Positions 1 to 6,029 of a stretch of 7,824 nt of DNA are shown here, piece after piece; position 1 is the first letter of the stretch; each line of letters begins with the position of its first letter. The stretch covers positions 1 through 7,824 of the forward strand of contig JAXJBF010000082.1 of NCBI GenBank assembly GCA_036303105.1, in the 5' to 3' direction. The notes beneath the pieces are model-generated. The model did no database searches, was not told where the DNA came from, and worked only from the letters and a program-made list of their open reading frames with translations. The DNA comes from UMGS1590 sp036303105. GTDB lineage: Bacteria > Bacillota > Peptococcia > Peptococcales > Peptococcaceae. A program made the translations under genes and the position numbers.

Positions 1-239
1 AGCTTGCCCTGCTCCTCGATGAGGCGATGCACATCGGCGCGGCGTTCTTCCAGCTTGCGCAGAGCCGTCAAGCGGTCGGCAAAGCTGCGCACCGCCTGGT
101 CGTCCATGTTGCCTGTGTGGTCTTTACGATAACGGGCGATGAATGGCACCGTCGCCCCTTCGTCCAAAAGCGCCACCGTGTTGTCCACGTGTTCAGCGCT
201 CATATTAAATTCATTTTGCAGTCGTTCATTGATCGTCAA
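1..239 (-). CDS. tex: Transcription accessory protein Tex, N-terminal fragment (partial)
   Basis: This is the first 79 codons of a Tex-family protein; the rest lies beyond the left edge. Tex proteins are cytoplasmic nucleic-acid-binding proteins with an N-terminal helical region, a YqgF-like domain, HhH motifs and a C-terminal S1 domain. What is visible is the conserved Tex N-terminus: NTVALLDEGATVPFIARYRK, followed by a helical stretch ending in LRKLEERRADVHRLIEEQGKL. I chose the TTG start at 239 because a good Shine-Dalgarno (AGAGAGGAG) lies about 8 nt upstream and the extra residues (LTINERLQNEFN) resemble normal Tex N-termini. The in-frame ATG at 203 has no ribosome binding site. The gene is read in the same direction as the MATE gene but is separated from it by a terminator, so it is probably transcribed on its own. 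Confidence 0.88.
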   Translation of the reverse strand, partial: MTINERLQNEFNMSAEHVDNTVALLDEGATVPFIARYRKDHTGNMDDQAVRSFADRLTALRKLEERRADVHRLIEEQGK

Positions 240-288
240 TCTTCGACGCTCCTCTCTGTCGTTTCTGCGACTTGGGTTTGCTCCCCCT

Positions 289-318
289 ATTGTATGCCAC
301 CAACACCCATAGACGCAA
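289..318 (-). promoter_or_regulatory. Possible tex promoter
   Basis: On the minus strand a TACAAT hexamer (289-294, one mismatch to the -10 consensus) lies 18 bp downstream of TTGCGT (313-318), a weak -35. It is the best candidate between the MATE terminator and the tex start, and would give a leader of about 40 nt. The -35 match is poor, so this is tentative. Confidence 0.35.
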
Positions 319-323
319 GCTAT

Positions 324-357
324 AAAAAAGGACAAAGGATCACATCGTCCTTTGTCC
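324..357 (-). terminator. Intrinsic terminator of the MATE gene
   Basis: A perfect 10-bp inverted repeat (GGACAAAGGA at 330-339, TCCTTTGTCC at 348-357) encloses an 8-nt loop. On the minus strand it is followed directly by a run of six T residues (complement of 324-329). It lies 17 bp past the MATE stop codon. This is a textbook Rho-independent terminator and separates the MATE transcript from tex. Confidence 0.9.
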
Positions 358-374
358 AATGGTTGCTTTAATGA

Positions 375-1694
375 TTATTTTTCCTGCAGGCCATAGCGGC
401 GGATAAACACCAGCGCCAGCATGGCGATGCAGCATTCTGACAGGGGCATGGCAAAAAATACACCGGTCAGCCCCAAGACCAGCGGCAGCGCGATCAGCAT
501 GCCGTTAGGGAGCAGCAAACTGCGCAGCACCGAGATGGTCATGGCTTGACGCTCGTGCATGATGGATTGCAGGTAGTAAGTGGCCAGCACCGTGATGCCC
601 AAAAACAAAAAGAATGGGAAATAACAACGGAACACCAGCGGCGCAATCGCCAGCACTTCCGGCGTGGCGGCAATGAAAAGCCGCGTGATTTGCGTCGGGA
701 AGAGCTCCCCGATCAGCGTAAAGACCACGCCCATCACCATGACAGTGACAAACGCCAGACGATACACCTGATGCACCCGCTGCAGCTGACGCGCGCCGTA
801 GTTTGTTGACACCAACGGCTGCAGCGCCTGCCCAACACCGCAAAAAAGCGCCTGGAAGAGCAGCGAAATGGTCCCCACCACCCCATACACCGACAGCGCC
901 TCCACGCCGCCATAGCGCATGATTTGGTTGTTGATGATGATGGCGATCAACACATTGCCCAGGTCCAGCACGCCAGCGCCAAAGCCCAGCGTCACAATGC
1001 GGCGCATGTCGGCGAACAGTTTCTTCGGCCACACCAGATGCAGGTGACACTTGCCGCGGCGCAGGAAATGAGTGCCCATGATCGCCGCCTGAATCGTCGT
1101 GCCTGAAACGGTGGCGATGGCGGCCCCTTCCATGCCCATCCCGAGCGGGAAGCAGAAATACCAGTCACCAAAAATATTGAACAAGCCGCCTGTGACCACG
1201 CCCAGCGTTGCCAGGCCTGGCGCGCCGTCGTTGCGCAGGAAAGCGCCAAGAAACGTTGGCAGCACAAACATCGGATAAAACAGCACCAGCCATTTGCCAT
1301 AGGCCAGCACATAGGGCAGGTTTTCTGCATCGGCGCCAAAAAAGACGAAGATCTGCTCGTGGAAAATGTAGAACAGCGGCCAGCCGATGACGATGACCAG
1401 CCCCACCAGCACCAGCGCCGCTGTAAAGTAGGCATTGCCGCGCGCCTCCAGCCCTTCGCCCTTGGCATTGCTCATGAGCACCGCGCCGCCAATGCCGCAG
1501 AGAATCGCCAGAAAAATCATGACACTGAAAAACGGGTTGAGCACCGCAATCGCAGCCGTGCCCATCGGCCCAACTGCCTGACCCACAGCGATTGTATCCA
1601 CAAAGCTGTAAATAGACATGACCATCGCGCTGCCCAAAGATGCCAACAAATACTTGCGATACAGCGCGCCAACATCTGCCGTCAAAAAATCCAT
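375..1694 (-). CDS. MATE-family multidrug/cation antiporter (MepA/DinF-like)
   Basis: This is a 439-residue inner-membrane protein with alternating hydrophobic segments consistent with 12 membrane helices, the normal size and form for MATE exporters. These pumps expel drugs, dyes or metabolites using a Na+ or H+ gradient. Family signatures include SFVDTIAVGQ near residues 30-39 (helix 1), FLRNDGAPGLAT (152-163), NIFGDWYFCFPLGMGMEGAAIAT (173-195), and the second-half repeat region with GVGQALQPLVSTNYGA. The ATG at 1694 is preferred because GGGGAGGG lies 4-5 nt upstream. An upstream in-frame ATG at 1766 would fall at or above the promoter -10 box and could not be translated from that promoter. 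Composition is GC-rich, like nadB and unlike the genes upstream at 1902-5978. A strong promoter and a terminator bracket it, so it is probably monocistronic. The substrate cannot be told from sequence. Confidence 0.92.
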   Translation of the reverse strand: MDFLTADVGALYRKYLLASLGSAMVMSIYSFVDTIAVGQAVGPMGTAAIAVLNPFFSVMIFLAILCGIGGAVLMSNAKGEGLEARGNAYFTAALVLVGLVIVIGWPLFYIFHEQIFVFFGADAENLPYVLAYGKWLVLFYPMFVLPTFLGAFLRNDGAPGLATLGVVTGGLFNIFGDWYFCFPLGMGMEGAAIATVSGTTIQAAIMGTHFLRRGKCHLHLVWPKKLFADMRRIVTLGFGAGVLDLGNVLIAIIINNQIMRYGGVEALSVYGVVGTISLLFQALFCGVGQALQPLVSTNYGARQLQRVHQVYRLAFVTVMVMGVVFTLIGELFPTQITRLFIAATPEVLAIAPLVFRCYFPFFLFLGITVLATYYLQSIMHERQAMTISVLRSLLLPNGMLIALPLVLGLTGVFFAMPLSECCIAMLALVFIRRYGLQEK

Positions 1695-1698
1695 GGTA

Positions 1699-1706
1699 CC
1701 CTCCCC
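1699..1706 (-). promoter_or_regulatory. Ribosome binding site deciding the MATE start
   Basis: GGGGAGGG on the minus strand lies 4 nt before the ATG at 1694 (GGAGG with a 5-nt spacer). It supports that start over the longer frame, which begins at 1766. Confidence 0.8.
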
Positions 1707-1726
1707 AGTCCTTATTTTCACGCAAA

Positions 1727-1748
1727 CACCGGCCAACAACCGCCGGTG
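1727..1748 (-). promoter_or_regulatory. 5' leader stem-loop of the MATE mRNA
   Basis: CACCGGC and GCCGGTG (1727-1733 and 1742-1748) form a GC-rich 7-bp stem with an 8-nt loop. Taking the -10 box at 1757-1762, transcription should begin near 1749-1750, so the hairpin would sit at the very 5' end of the transcript, about 20 nt above the ribosome binding site. There is no T-run after it, so it is not a terminator. A stabilising or regulatory role is inferred. Confidence 0.5.
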
Positions 1749-1756
1749 ACAGCCTG

Positions 1757-1785
1757 AGTGTAACATACCCCAGAGGCATTGTCAA
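1757..1785 (-). promoter_or_regulatory. Promoter of the MATE gene
   Basis: On the minus strand a perfect TTGACA -35 (1780-1785) is separated by 17 bp from TACACT (1757-1762). TACACT is preceded by TG one base upstream, giving an extended -10. This is a strong sigma-A-type promoter with a predicted leader of about 55 nt to the MATE ATG at 1694. Confidence 0.75.
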
Positions 1786-1842
1786 AAACGCCTGCTGCGA
1801 TGCATAAAATGACGAGATCAACTTTTTCACAATAAACCAAAT

Positions 1843-1884
1843 GAGAGGCAGGCACCGACTATTATCAGTACCTGCCTCTTTTTT
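1843..1884. terminator. Hairpin terminator downstream of the hydrolase gene, best formed on the plus strand
   Basis: AGAGGCAGG (1844-1852) pairs with CCTGCCTCT (1871-1879) over 9 bp, with further A-T and G-C pairs inside after one mismatch. On the plus strand six T residues follow (1879-1884), a perfect intrinsic terminator. On the minus strand, where the hydrolase gene ends 18 bp away, the tail is only moderately T-rich (CATTTGGTTTATT). It probably ends the minus-strand catabolic operon, perhaps bidirectionally, although the better T-tract faces a strand with no recognised gene. Confidence 0.65.
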
Positions 1885-1901
1885 ACATGCTGTTAAGTTT
1901 A

Positions 1902-2714
1902 TTACATTCTCATTTTATTATACATTTCTGGTAAAAAGGTTCTTAAATTATTACGTTCATAAATACAATGAGACAACATTCGACGTGCCATTTCTAAAAC
2001 AACTTCAGATTTATGACTACCAATCTTTATTAAATGACCACTTTTGCAAAATGCATCAATATAAAAATGCGTACGAAATTCTGTACCCCCGCTTGGCAAG
2101 CGGCGAACATAGTGAAATAGACACATTCCTCTGATCGGCAGGTTATCCGGATTATTTACTCGGCTCACCCAACCATTACCTGCAAGTAATGTTATAAAAT
2201 CCGGATCTTTTTCTGCGGGTTGACAACTCAACCCAAGATTTTCTGGAGTACATGGACTTTCACCAGTAATACATTCCAATCCATATCCCACATCTTCAAT
2301 GCTGTTGACACCAATTCCACTCCATTCTGAAATATGGGAACCTGGATACCATATTTTATATGCCAGATCGTCCTTTTCTTTTAACTTCCTATACCAATCA
2401 AACATTTCAAATGTCACTTCATCCAAAGCAGTACATGACGAACCATATCCGACACCATTGTCTAATAAGCAATAACCCAAATCTCCCGTTATATGTCCCG
2501 GCTCCATCAAAGCATCTATATTTATTCCAGGAATCAATGCTTTTGTAGGATCCATGAGCCGATCTTTGGCGAAAAGCGCACATTCTTCAGTGCTTACTTC
2601 GGCACGTCCTTGATAGTAAAATTTTGCATACCATTTTTCTTTTGCATCCTCGGACAGTTCAGGAAGCAACGACACATCATAATTGTCAAAATCCATGCCA
2701 ATTTCTTTCAGCAT
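1902..2714 (-). CDS. Zinc C-C hydrolase of the PhlG / phloretin hydrolase family
   Basis: This 270-residue soluble protein resembles the DAPG-hydrolase family: PhlG, which deacetylates 2,4-diacetylphloroglucinol, and phloretin hydrolase of Eubacterium ramulus, which splits phloretin to phloroglucinol and 3-(4-hydroxyphenyl)propionate. These enzymes have a Bet v1-like helix-grip fold and a zinc ion held by His, Glu, His and Glu. All four candidates are present: His127 (in PGSHIS), Glu158 (in TPENLG, 31 residues on, the PhlG spacing), and His249/Glu253 as HxxxE in SHCIYE. The HYVRRLPSGGTEFRTHFY stretch (about 201-218) also fits the family. I start at the ATG at 2714 because AGGAGG lies 7 nt before it and only 1 nt before the alternative ATG at 2720; the longer form adds two residues. 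It is the last gene of the operon, after the ene-reductase. The family call is fairly firm; the substrate is inferred. Confidence 0.8.
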   Translation of the reverse strand: MLKEIGMDFDNYDVSLLPELSEDAKEKWYAKFYYQGRAEVSTEECALFAKDRLMDPTKALIPGINIDALMEPGHITGDLGYCLLDNGVGYGSSCTALDEVTFEMFDWYRKLKEKDDLAYKIWYPGSHISEWSGIGVNSIEDVGYGLECITGESPCTPENLGLSCQPAEKDPDFITLLAGNGWVSRVNNPDNLPIRGMCLFHYVRRLPSGGTEFRTHFYIDAFCKSGHLIKIGSHKSEVVLEMARRMLSHCIYERNNLRTFLPEMYNKMRM

Positions 2715-2720
2715 TTTCAT

Positions 2721-2727
2721 CCCTCCT
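2721..2727 (-). promoter_or_regulatory. Ribosome binding site of the hydrolase gene, deciding its start
   Basis: AGGAGGG on the minus strand touches the ATG at 2720 but lies at the ideal 7-nt distance (from AGGAGG) to the next in-frame ATG at 2714. The second ATG is therefore the likely start. Confidence 0.7.
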
Positions 2728-2814
2728 ATTACAATAAATTTGGACAGGAAAGCCAGATATCTTTATCCAGCAACCCTTCCATCTCGTGCCTAAACTACAA
2801 TAAGAGGAGCAACT

Positions 2815-2866
2815 GGCTGACCTATCCCTCCTTGGGCTCTCATGTCCGTAACAAAGACTGTCAGCC
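2815..2866 (-). repeat. Inverted repeat in the gap between the ene-reductase and hydrolase genes
   Basis: GGCTGAC (2815-2821) and GTCAGCC (2860-2866) are 7-bp inverted arms with a 38-nt spacer, just after the ene-reductase stop. There is no T-run, so this does not look like an intrinsic terminator. The 153-bp gap (2721-2873) shows no convincing gene. An mRNA-processing or stability role is possible but unsupported. Confidence 0.35.
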
Positions 2867-2873
2867 ATCCTCT

Positions 2874-4892
2874 TTACTGAATCAACGCTGCATTAAATCC
2901 CTCTGCTACCGCATCATGCACATTACGTGGTTTTACACAGTCACCAATCGCAATCACATCAAATGCCGTATTTCTAAAACGTTCTCTATCCACACCGCGT
3001 TCCTTCATTCCAGCCGCCAGCACAATGGTTTCTGCCTGAATCAAACGCTTTCTACCATTTTCATCAACAACCACAGCGCCTTCATTTGTAATCTCTACAC
3101 ATCGCATATTTGTATGATACGCTAAATTTTCATCTTTTTCCATATAGTCCAATGTATGGATGCGTTCAGTAAATATCCCTTCTGGCGCCAGCATGTCACC
3201 CATTTCGACCAATTCAACTGTTTTCCCATTTGCGGTAAGGTGCAACGCAGTTTCGCAGCCAACCATCCCACCGCCAATGATAACAACAGAGTCACCAATC
3301 TCATTCTCATGACCATACAAGTCTACCGCAGTAATAACATTTTCTTTTTCAACGCCAGGAATTGAAGGTATTAACGGATCTGCACCTATTGCAACAATAA
3401 CGGTGTCTGGATATTCCTGCTCAACGATAGATGGAGTAGCTATGGTATTTAAGCGCACATCAATTCGAGCTTTACCAACTTGACGAATCAAATACTCACG
3501 ATATCGTTTCATATCATTCTTAAACCACACATAATCCGCATAAAATAATTGTCCACCAAGTTTTTCGTTTTTCTCAAACAATACGACATCATGTCCACGC
3601 TCTGCCGCTTCTAATGCAGCCTGCATTCCCCCCGGACCACCTCCAATGACAACAATCTTTTTCTTAGAGATCGCAGCCGGATACTGATCTTTCCATGACG
3701 GATGCCCAAATAATGGATTGACCGAGCACTCACTCTTTCTTGTCGATTTACTAAAGTCCTCTAATACAGCATTCGTACTCGTATTAACACGACCAATGGC
3801 AACATCAAGACAGCGGAAACAACGGATGCACGGGCGAATATCTTCAGCCTTTCCAGCACGTGCCTTATTTGCCCAATCTGGATCTGCAATCACACTACGT
3901 GCCATGACTACATAGTCACAATCACCTTCAGCAATCATTTGATCACACAGTGCTGGATCAGTTACCGCACCAACGGTACCTATAGGAATCTTTATGCCCG
4001 CCTCTTTTGCCTTTCTTGCCATCGCACGATTGTGAGCATGGTCTGTAATGAAATGACTTGGATGCATGATTGCACGCGTTACAGCATTCAATCGTGTCCC
4101 ACATGAAATATGTGCCAAATCAATATATGGTTCAAAAATCTTTAACATTTCAATGGCATCATCGATAACAATACCACCAGGTGTCAATTCATCACCACTA
4201 ATGCGACATTCCAGAATAAAATTCTCTCCTACAGATTCTCTTATTCTCTTTAAGACCATGAGCGGAAAACGACAGCGATTTTCAATACTGCCACCATACT
4301 CATCTGTGCGTTTGTTCACCAACGGAGACAAAAATCCACCCATCAACCAGCCATGTGCAAAGTGTAGAAGCACCATATCAAAGCCTGCTCGTTTTGCAAT
4401 CAAACAAGCATAGGCATAAGAGTCCGCCACTTGTTCCATATCTGATTCGTCCATTTCTTTTACCTTTAGTCCGTTCGGCATTGTAATCGCAGAGGCGCCC
4501 ATCGGTCCTAAGTGTTGAGGATTATATTCAGGCAAAGCAAATTGACCACTATGGTTAAATTCAATAGACGCTAACGCTCCATAAGTATGAACATAATCTG
4601 TGAAAAAATGTAATCTTTGTAAAGCAATTTCATCACAACAATTTACATGACCACTGTGCGCGCAACTATTCAACTTATCCAACTTTCCTTCACCAATCGT
4701 CACCGCAGCTGCCCCGCCTTTAGCCCTATCTCCCCAAACCTTTACGCCAAACATATTAAGATTATTATCTGGATCGACAGCAAAAGAATGATGCGTAGGT
4801 GCAGTGATAATTCTATTTTTAAACCGTTTTCCTTTAATAGTCATTGGCGAAAAAAGATGAGGATATGATTGCTTTCTCTTTATTTCACTCAC
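2874..4892 (-). CDS. OYE-family FMN/Fe-S/FAD ene-reductase (enoate / 2,4-dienoyl-CoA reductase type)
   Basis: This 672-residue enzyme has the three-part form of enoate reductases, BaiCD/BaiH and 2,4-dienoyl-CoA reductase, which reduce C=C bonds next to a carbonyl with NAD(P)H. Residues about 10-350 are an FMN TIM barrel (PHLFSPMTIKGKRFKNRII; HGWLMGGFLSPLVNKRTDEYGGSIENR at 180-206; MARSVIADPDW at 330-340). An iron-sulphur site follows with Cys355, 358, 361 and probably 389. Then come an FAD Rossmann motif (IGGGPGG, 416-422), an NAD(P)H motif (IGGGMVG, 539-545) and the FAD end motif AIGDCVKPRN (648-657). The start is GTG at 4892, with AAAGGAG 8 nt upstream. Two oddities are Trp182 in HGW, where many relatives have HGY, and 27 residues between the third and fourth cysteines. 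It is first in a tandem with a phloretin-hydrolase-like gene, suggesting reduction of a chalcone-like enone before C-C cleavage. The family is sure; the substrate is inferred. It is expected to be cytoplasmic and oxygen-sensitive. Confidence 0.9.
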   Translation of the reverse strand: MSEIKRKQSYPHLFSPMTIKGKRFKNRIITAPTHHSFAVDPDNNLNMFGVKVWGDRAKGGAAAVTIGEGKLDKLNSCAHSGHVNCCDEIALQRLHFFTDYVHTYGALASIEFNHSGQFALPEYNPQHLGPMGASAITMPNGLKVKEMDESDMEQVADSYAYACLIAKRAGFDMVLLHFAHGWLMGGFLSPLVNKRTDEYGGSIENRCRFPLMVLKRIRESVGENFILECRISGDELTPGGIVIDDAIEMLKIFEPYIDLAHISCGTRLNAVTRAIMHPSHFITDHAHNRAMARKAKEAGIKIPIGTVGAVTDPALCDQMIAEGDCDYVVMARSVIADPDWANKARAGKAEDIRPCIRCFRCLDVAIGRVNTSTNAVLEDFSKSTRKSECSVNPLFGHPSWKDQYPAAISKKKIVVIGGGPGGMQAALEAAERGHDVVLFEKNEKLGGQLFYADYVWFKNDMKRYREYLIRQVGKARIDVRLNTIATPSIVEQEYPDTVIVAIGADPLIPSIPGVEKENVITAVDLYGHENEIGDSVVIIGGGMVGCETALHLTANGKTVELVEMGDMLAPEGIFTERIHTLDYMEKDENLAYHTNMRCVEITNEGAVVVDENGRKRLIQAETIVLAAGMKERGVDRERFRNTAFDVIAIGDCVKPRNVHDAVAEGFNAALIQ

Positions 4893-4900
4893 TTTTTATT

Positions 4901-4907
4901 CTCCTTT
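4901..4907 (-). promoter_or_regulatory. Ribosome binding site supporting the GTG start of the ene-reductase
   Basis: AAAGGAG on the minus strand with an 8-nt spacer to GTG at 4892. No ATG in frame is better placed, so GTG is taken as the start. Confidence 0.8.
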
Positions 4908-4942
4908 CATCAATCGAAAACTCCAACATCGAAATAACCATT

Positions 4943-4971
4943 CCTATATTTTGAATTTAACCCTATTTTAC
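4943..4971 (-). promoter_or_regulatory. Possible activator-dependent promoter of the ene-reductase/hydrolase operon
   Basis: On the minus strand TATAGG (4943-4948) is a fair -10 box. The hexamer 17 bp upstream (4966-4971, GTAAAA) is a very poor -35, as is usual for LysR-activated promoters. The implied transcription start is near 4936, giving a leader of about 44 nt. This placement also puts the palindrome at 4989-5007 near -62, the usual LysR recognition position. It is tentative because the region is AT-rich throughout. Confidence 0.4.
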
Positions 4972-4980
4972 CCTATTATT
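4961..4980. repeat. Tandem 10-bp repeat in the operon control region
   Basis: CCCTATTTTA and CCCTATTATT lie head to tail and match at 8 of 10 positions. The 10-bp period places both on the same face of the helix, between the LysR-type palindrome and the predicted -10 box. They could be part of an activator contact site or may be a chance feature of AT-rich DNA. Confidence 0.45.
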
Positions 4981-4988
4981 TATGCTTT

Positions 4989-5007
4989 AGATAATCTCAG
5001 TTTATCT
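4989..5007. promoter_or_regulatory. Candidate LysR-type operator (T-N11-A palindrome)
   Basis: AGATAA (4989-4994) and TTATCT (5002-5007) are perfect 6-bp inverted arms with a 7-bp centre. The inner TAA-N7-TTA (4992-5004) is exactly a T-N11-A LysR box. A third AGATAA half-site occurs at 5019-5024. The site lies between the lysR and ene-reductase genes, centred about 62 bp upstream of the inferred operon start. Binding by the neighbouring LysR protein is an inference. Confidence 0.5.
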
Positions 5008-5029
5008 TATCGTCTTATAGATAAATATA

Positions 5030-5069
5030 TATAACAAAATACCTGGCAGCTTATCATAGCATTGCCAGG
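5030..5069 (-). terminator. Intrinsic terminator of the lysR gene
   Basis: CCTGGCA (5042-5048) and TGCCAGG (5063-5069) form a 7-bp stem with a 14-nt loop. On the minus strand TATTTTGTTATAT follows. It begins 12 bp past the lysR stop and probably separates lysR from the ene-reductase operon, so the latter needs its own promoter. Confidence 0.65.
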
Positions 5070-5081
5070 AATTTTCCAATA

Positions 5082-5978
5082 TTATCCTTGAAACTCAGCA
5101 CGTAATTGATTAACAACAACAGCCTCATTAGGTAAAAGATTCAAGGAAGGATACAATAAACAATAATTAAATGGGACTTGAAATTCTTCAATATCTAATA
5201 TTTTTAACAAACCTTGTTGCACAAGCAGACTATGCTGAGCATATAAATTTGTACATACTGCTGCCACATTATCATTTAATGCAAAGTTCATCATCGCATC
5301 TAAATTATTCATATAGTAGCATTCATTTTCCTTAAAATATTTTAGAAAAAAGGGCGCCACTGGATCTTCGCCAGCATAAATAGCCGCTGGCAACATTTTA
5401 AGATCTGAAAGTGTTATATGTCTTTTACACGCCAATGGATGCGCTGCACCAATAAATACACAAAAAAAATCTGTTGCTAAAACTTCCATACGGTAATTAT
5501 AACGAGACGCAAAAGCCTCCACATCTTTTAATTCTTCATCCATAAATCCATAAACACCAATTGTAGCTATTTGTTGTCGTAATAAATTTAGCAGGTTTGA
5601 TTTTTTACAATCATGAATAATAACGTCGATTAATGGCCATGATTGCCTTAAGAGAGATACAACATGTAAAACCAATGCCATTGAAGATGGAACTGCTGTC
5701 ATATTTACAGCGCCAATCGGTTGATTATTTTCATCTAACGAACGCCAATATTTTTCCATATCTAATATTTTTTTTGCATCTTCGAAAACAACACGACCTT
5801 TACCAGTTAATGATACACCTTGAGAAGATCGTTCAATAAGCTGAAAACCCAGATTATTTTCTAAAGCTTTAATCGTACTACTAACTGTGGGCTGACTAAC
5901 CATTAGTTTCTTTGCAGCTTTATTTATTGATTTGCAGCGTACTACTTCAACAAAATATCTCAAATGTTCTGTTTTCAT
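5082..5978 (-). CDS. LysR-type transcriptional regulator
   Basis: This 298-residue protein is of usual LysR size. The N-terminal winged helix-turn-helix is clear: HLRYFVEVVRCKSINKAAKKL (residues 5-25), then VSQPTVSSTIKALENNLGFQLIER (27-50) and GVSLTGKG (54-61). The remainder fits a LysR effector-binding domain that would sense a small molecule. I start at the ATG at 5978 because it gives the standard LysR N-terminus; ATG at 5990 (four extra residues) is equally possible, as neither has a strong ribosome binding site. The open frame extends upstream to 6104, but that part is hydrophobic, unlike the family, and lies above the predicted promoter. It is very AT-rich compared with nadB. It lies directly upstream of, and in the same direction as, the ene-reductase/hydrolase pair, and is the likely inducer-responsive activator of that operon. 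Confidence 0.9.
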   Translation of the reverse strand: MKTEHLRYFVEVVRCKSINKAAKKLMVSQPTVSSTIKALENNLGFQLIERSSQGVSLTGKGRVVFEDAKKILDMEKYWRSLDENNQPIGAVNMTAVPSSMALVLHVVSLLRQSWPLIDVIIHDCKKSNLLNLLRQQIATIGVYGFMDEELKDVEAFASRYNYRMEVLATDFFCVFIGAAHPLACKRHITLSDLKMLPAAIYAGEDPVAPFFLKYFKENECYYMNNLDAMMNFALNDNVAAVCTNLYAQHSLLVQQGLLKILDIEEFQVPFNYCLLYPSLNLLPNEAVVVNQLRAEFQG

Positions 5979-6023
5979 ACCATCACTCATTCTTATTAAC
6001 TTTGGGCCTAAATTCTTAATACT

Positions 6024-6029
6024 ATTATA
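6024..6029 (-). promoter_or_regulatory. Possible -10 box of the lysR promoter
   Basis: A perfect TATAAT on the minus strand gives a leader of about 27-40 nt to the ATG at 5990 or 5978. No good -35 is found 16-18 bp upstream (TGTTTT at 17 bp), so the promoter may be weak or regulated. Confidence 0.45.

Noticed and set aside
1165..1830. A 221-codon minus-strand frame overlapping the MATE start, and other overlapping frames within the MATE gene (505-1050, 992-1468)
   Set aside because: They are alternative frames of the MATE gene; only the 375-1694 frame gives a coherent membrane protein with family motifs.
1841..2134. A 97-codon plus-strand frame over the hydrolase 3' end
   Set aside because: It begins at the terminator hairpin, lies antisense to the hydrolase and has no family resemblance.
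2686..2868. A 60-codon minus-strand frame in the gap between the ene-reductase and hydrolase genes
   Set aside because: It overlaps the hydrolase start out of frame, has a Ser/Arg/Cys-rich composition with no domain, and its GAGG abuts the ATG, too close to serve as a ribosome binding site.
2493..3125. A 210-codon plus-strand open frame across the ene-reductase/hydrolase junction
   Set aside because: It runs antisense to two strongly supported genes and its product shows no domain; no ribosome binding site is apparent.
4896..4910. A five-codon minicistron (ATG AAA GGA GAA TAA) over the ene-reductase ribosome binding site
   Set aside because: Its ATG has no ribosome binding site of its own and the coincidence is easily explained by the AAAGGAG motif.
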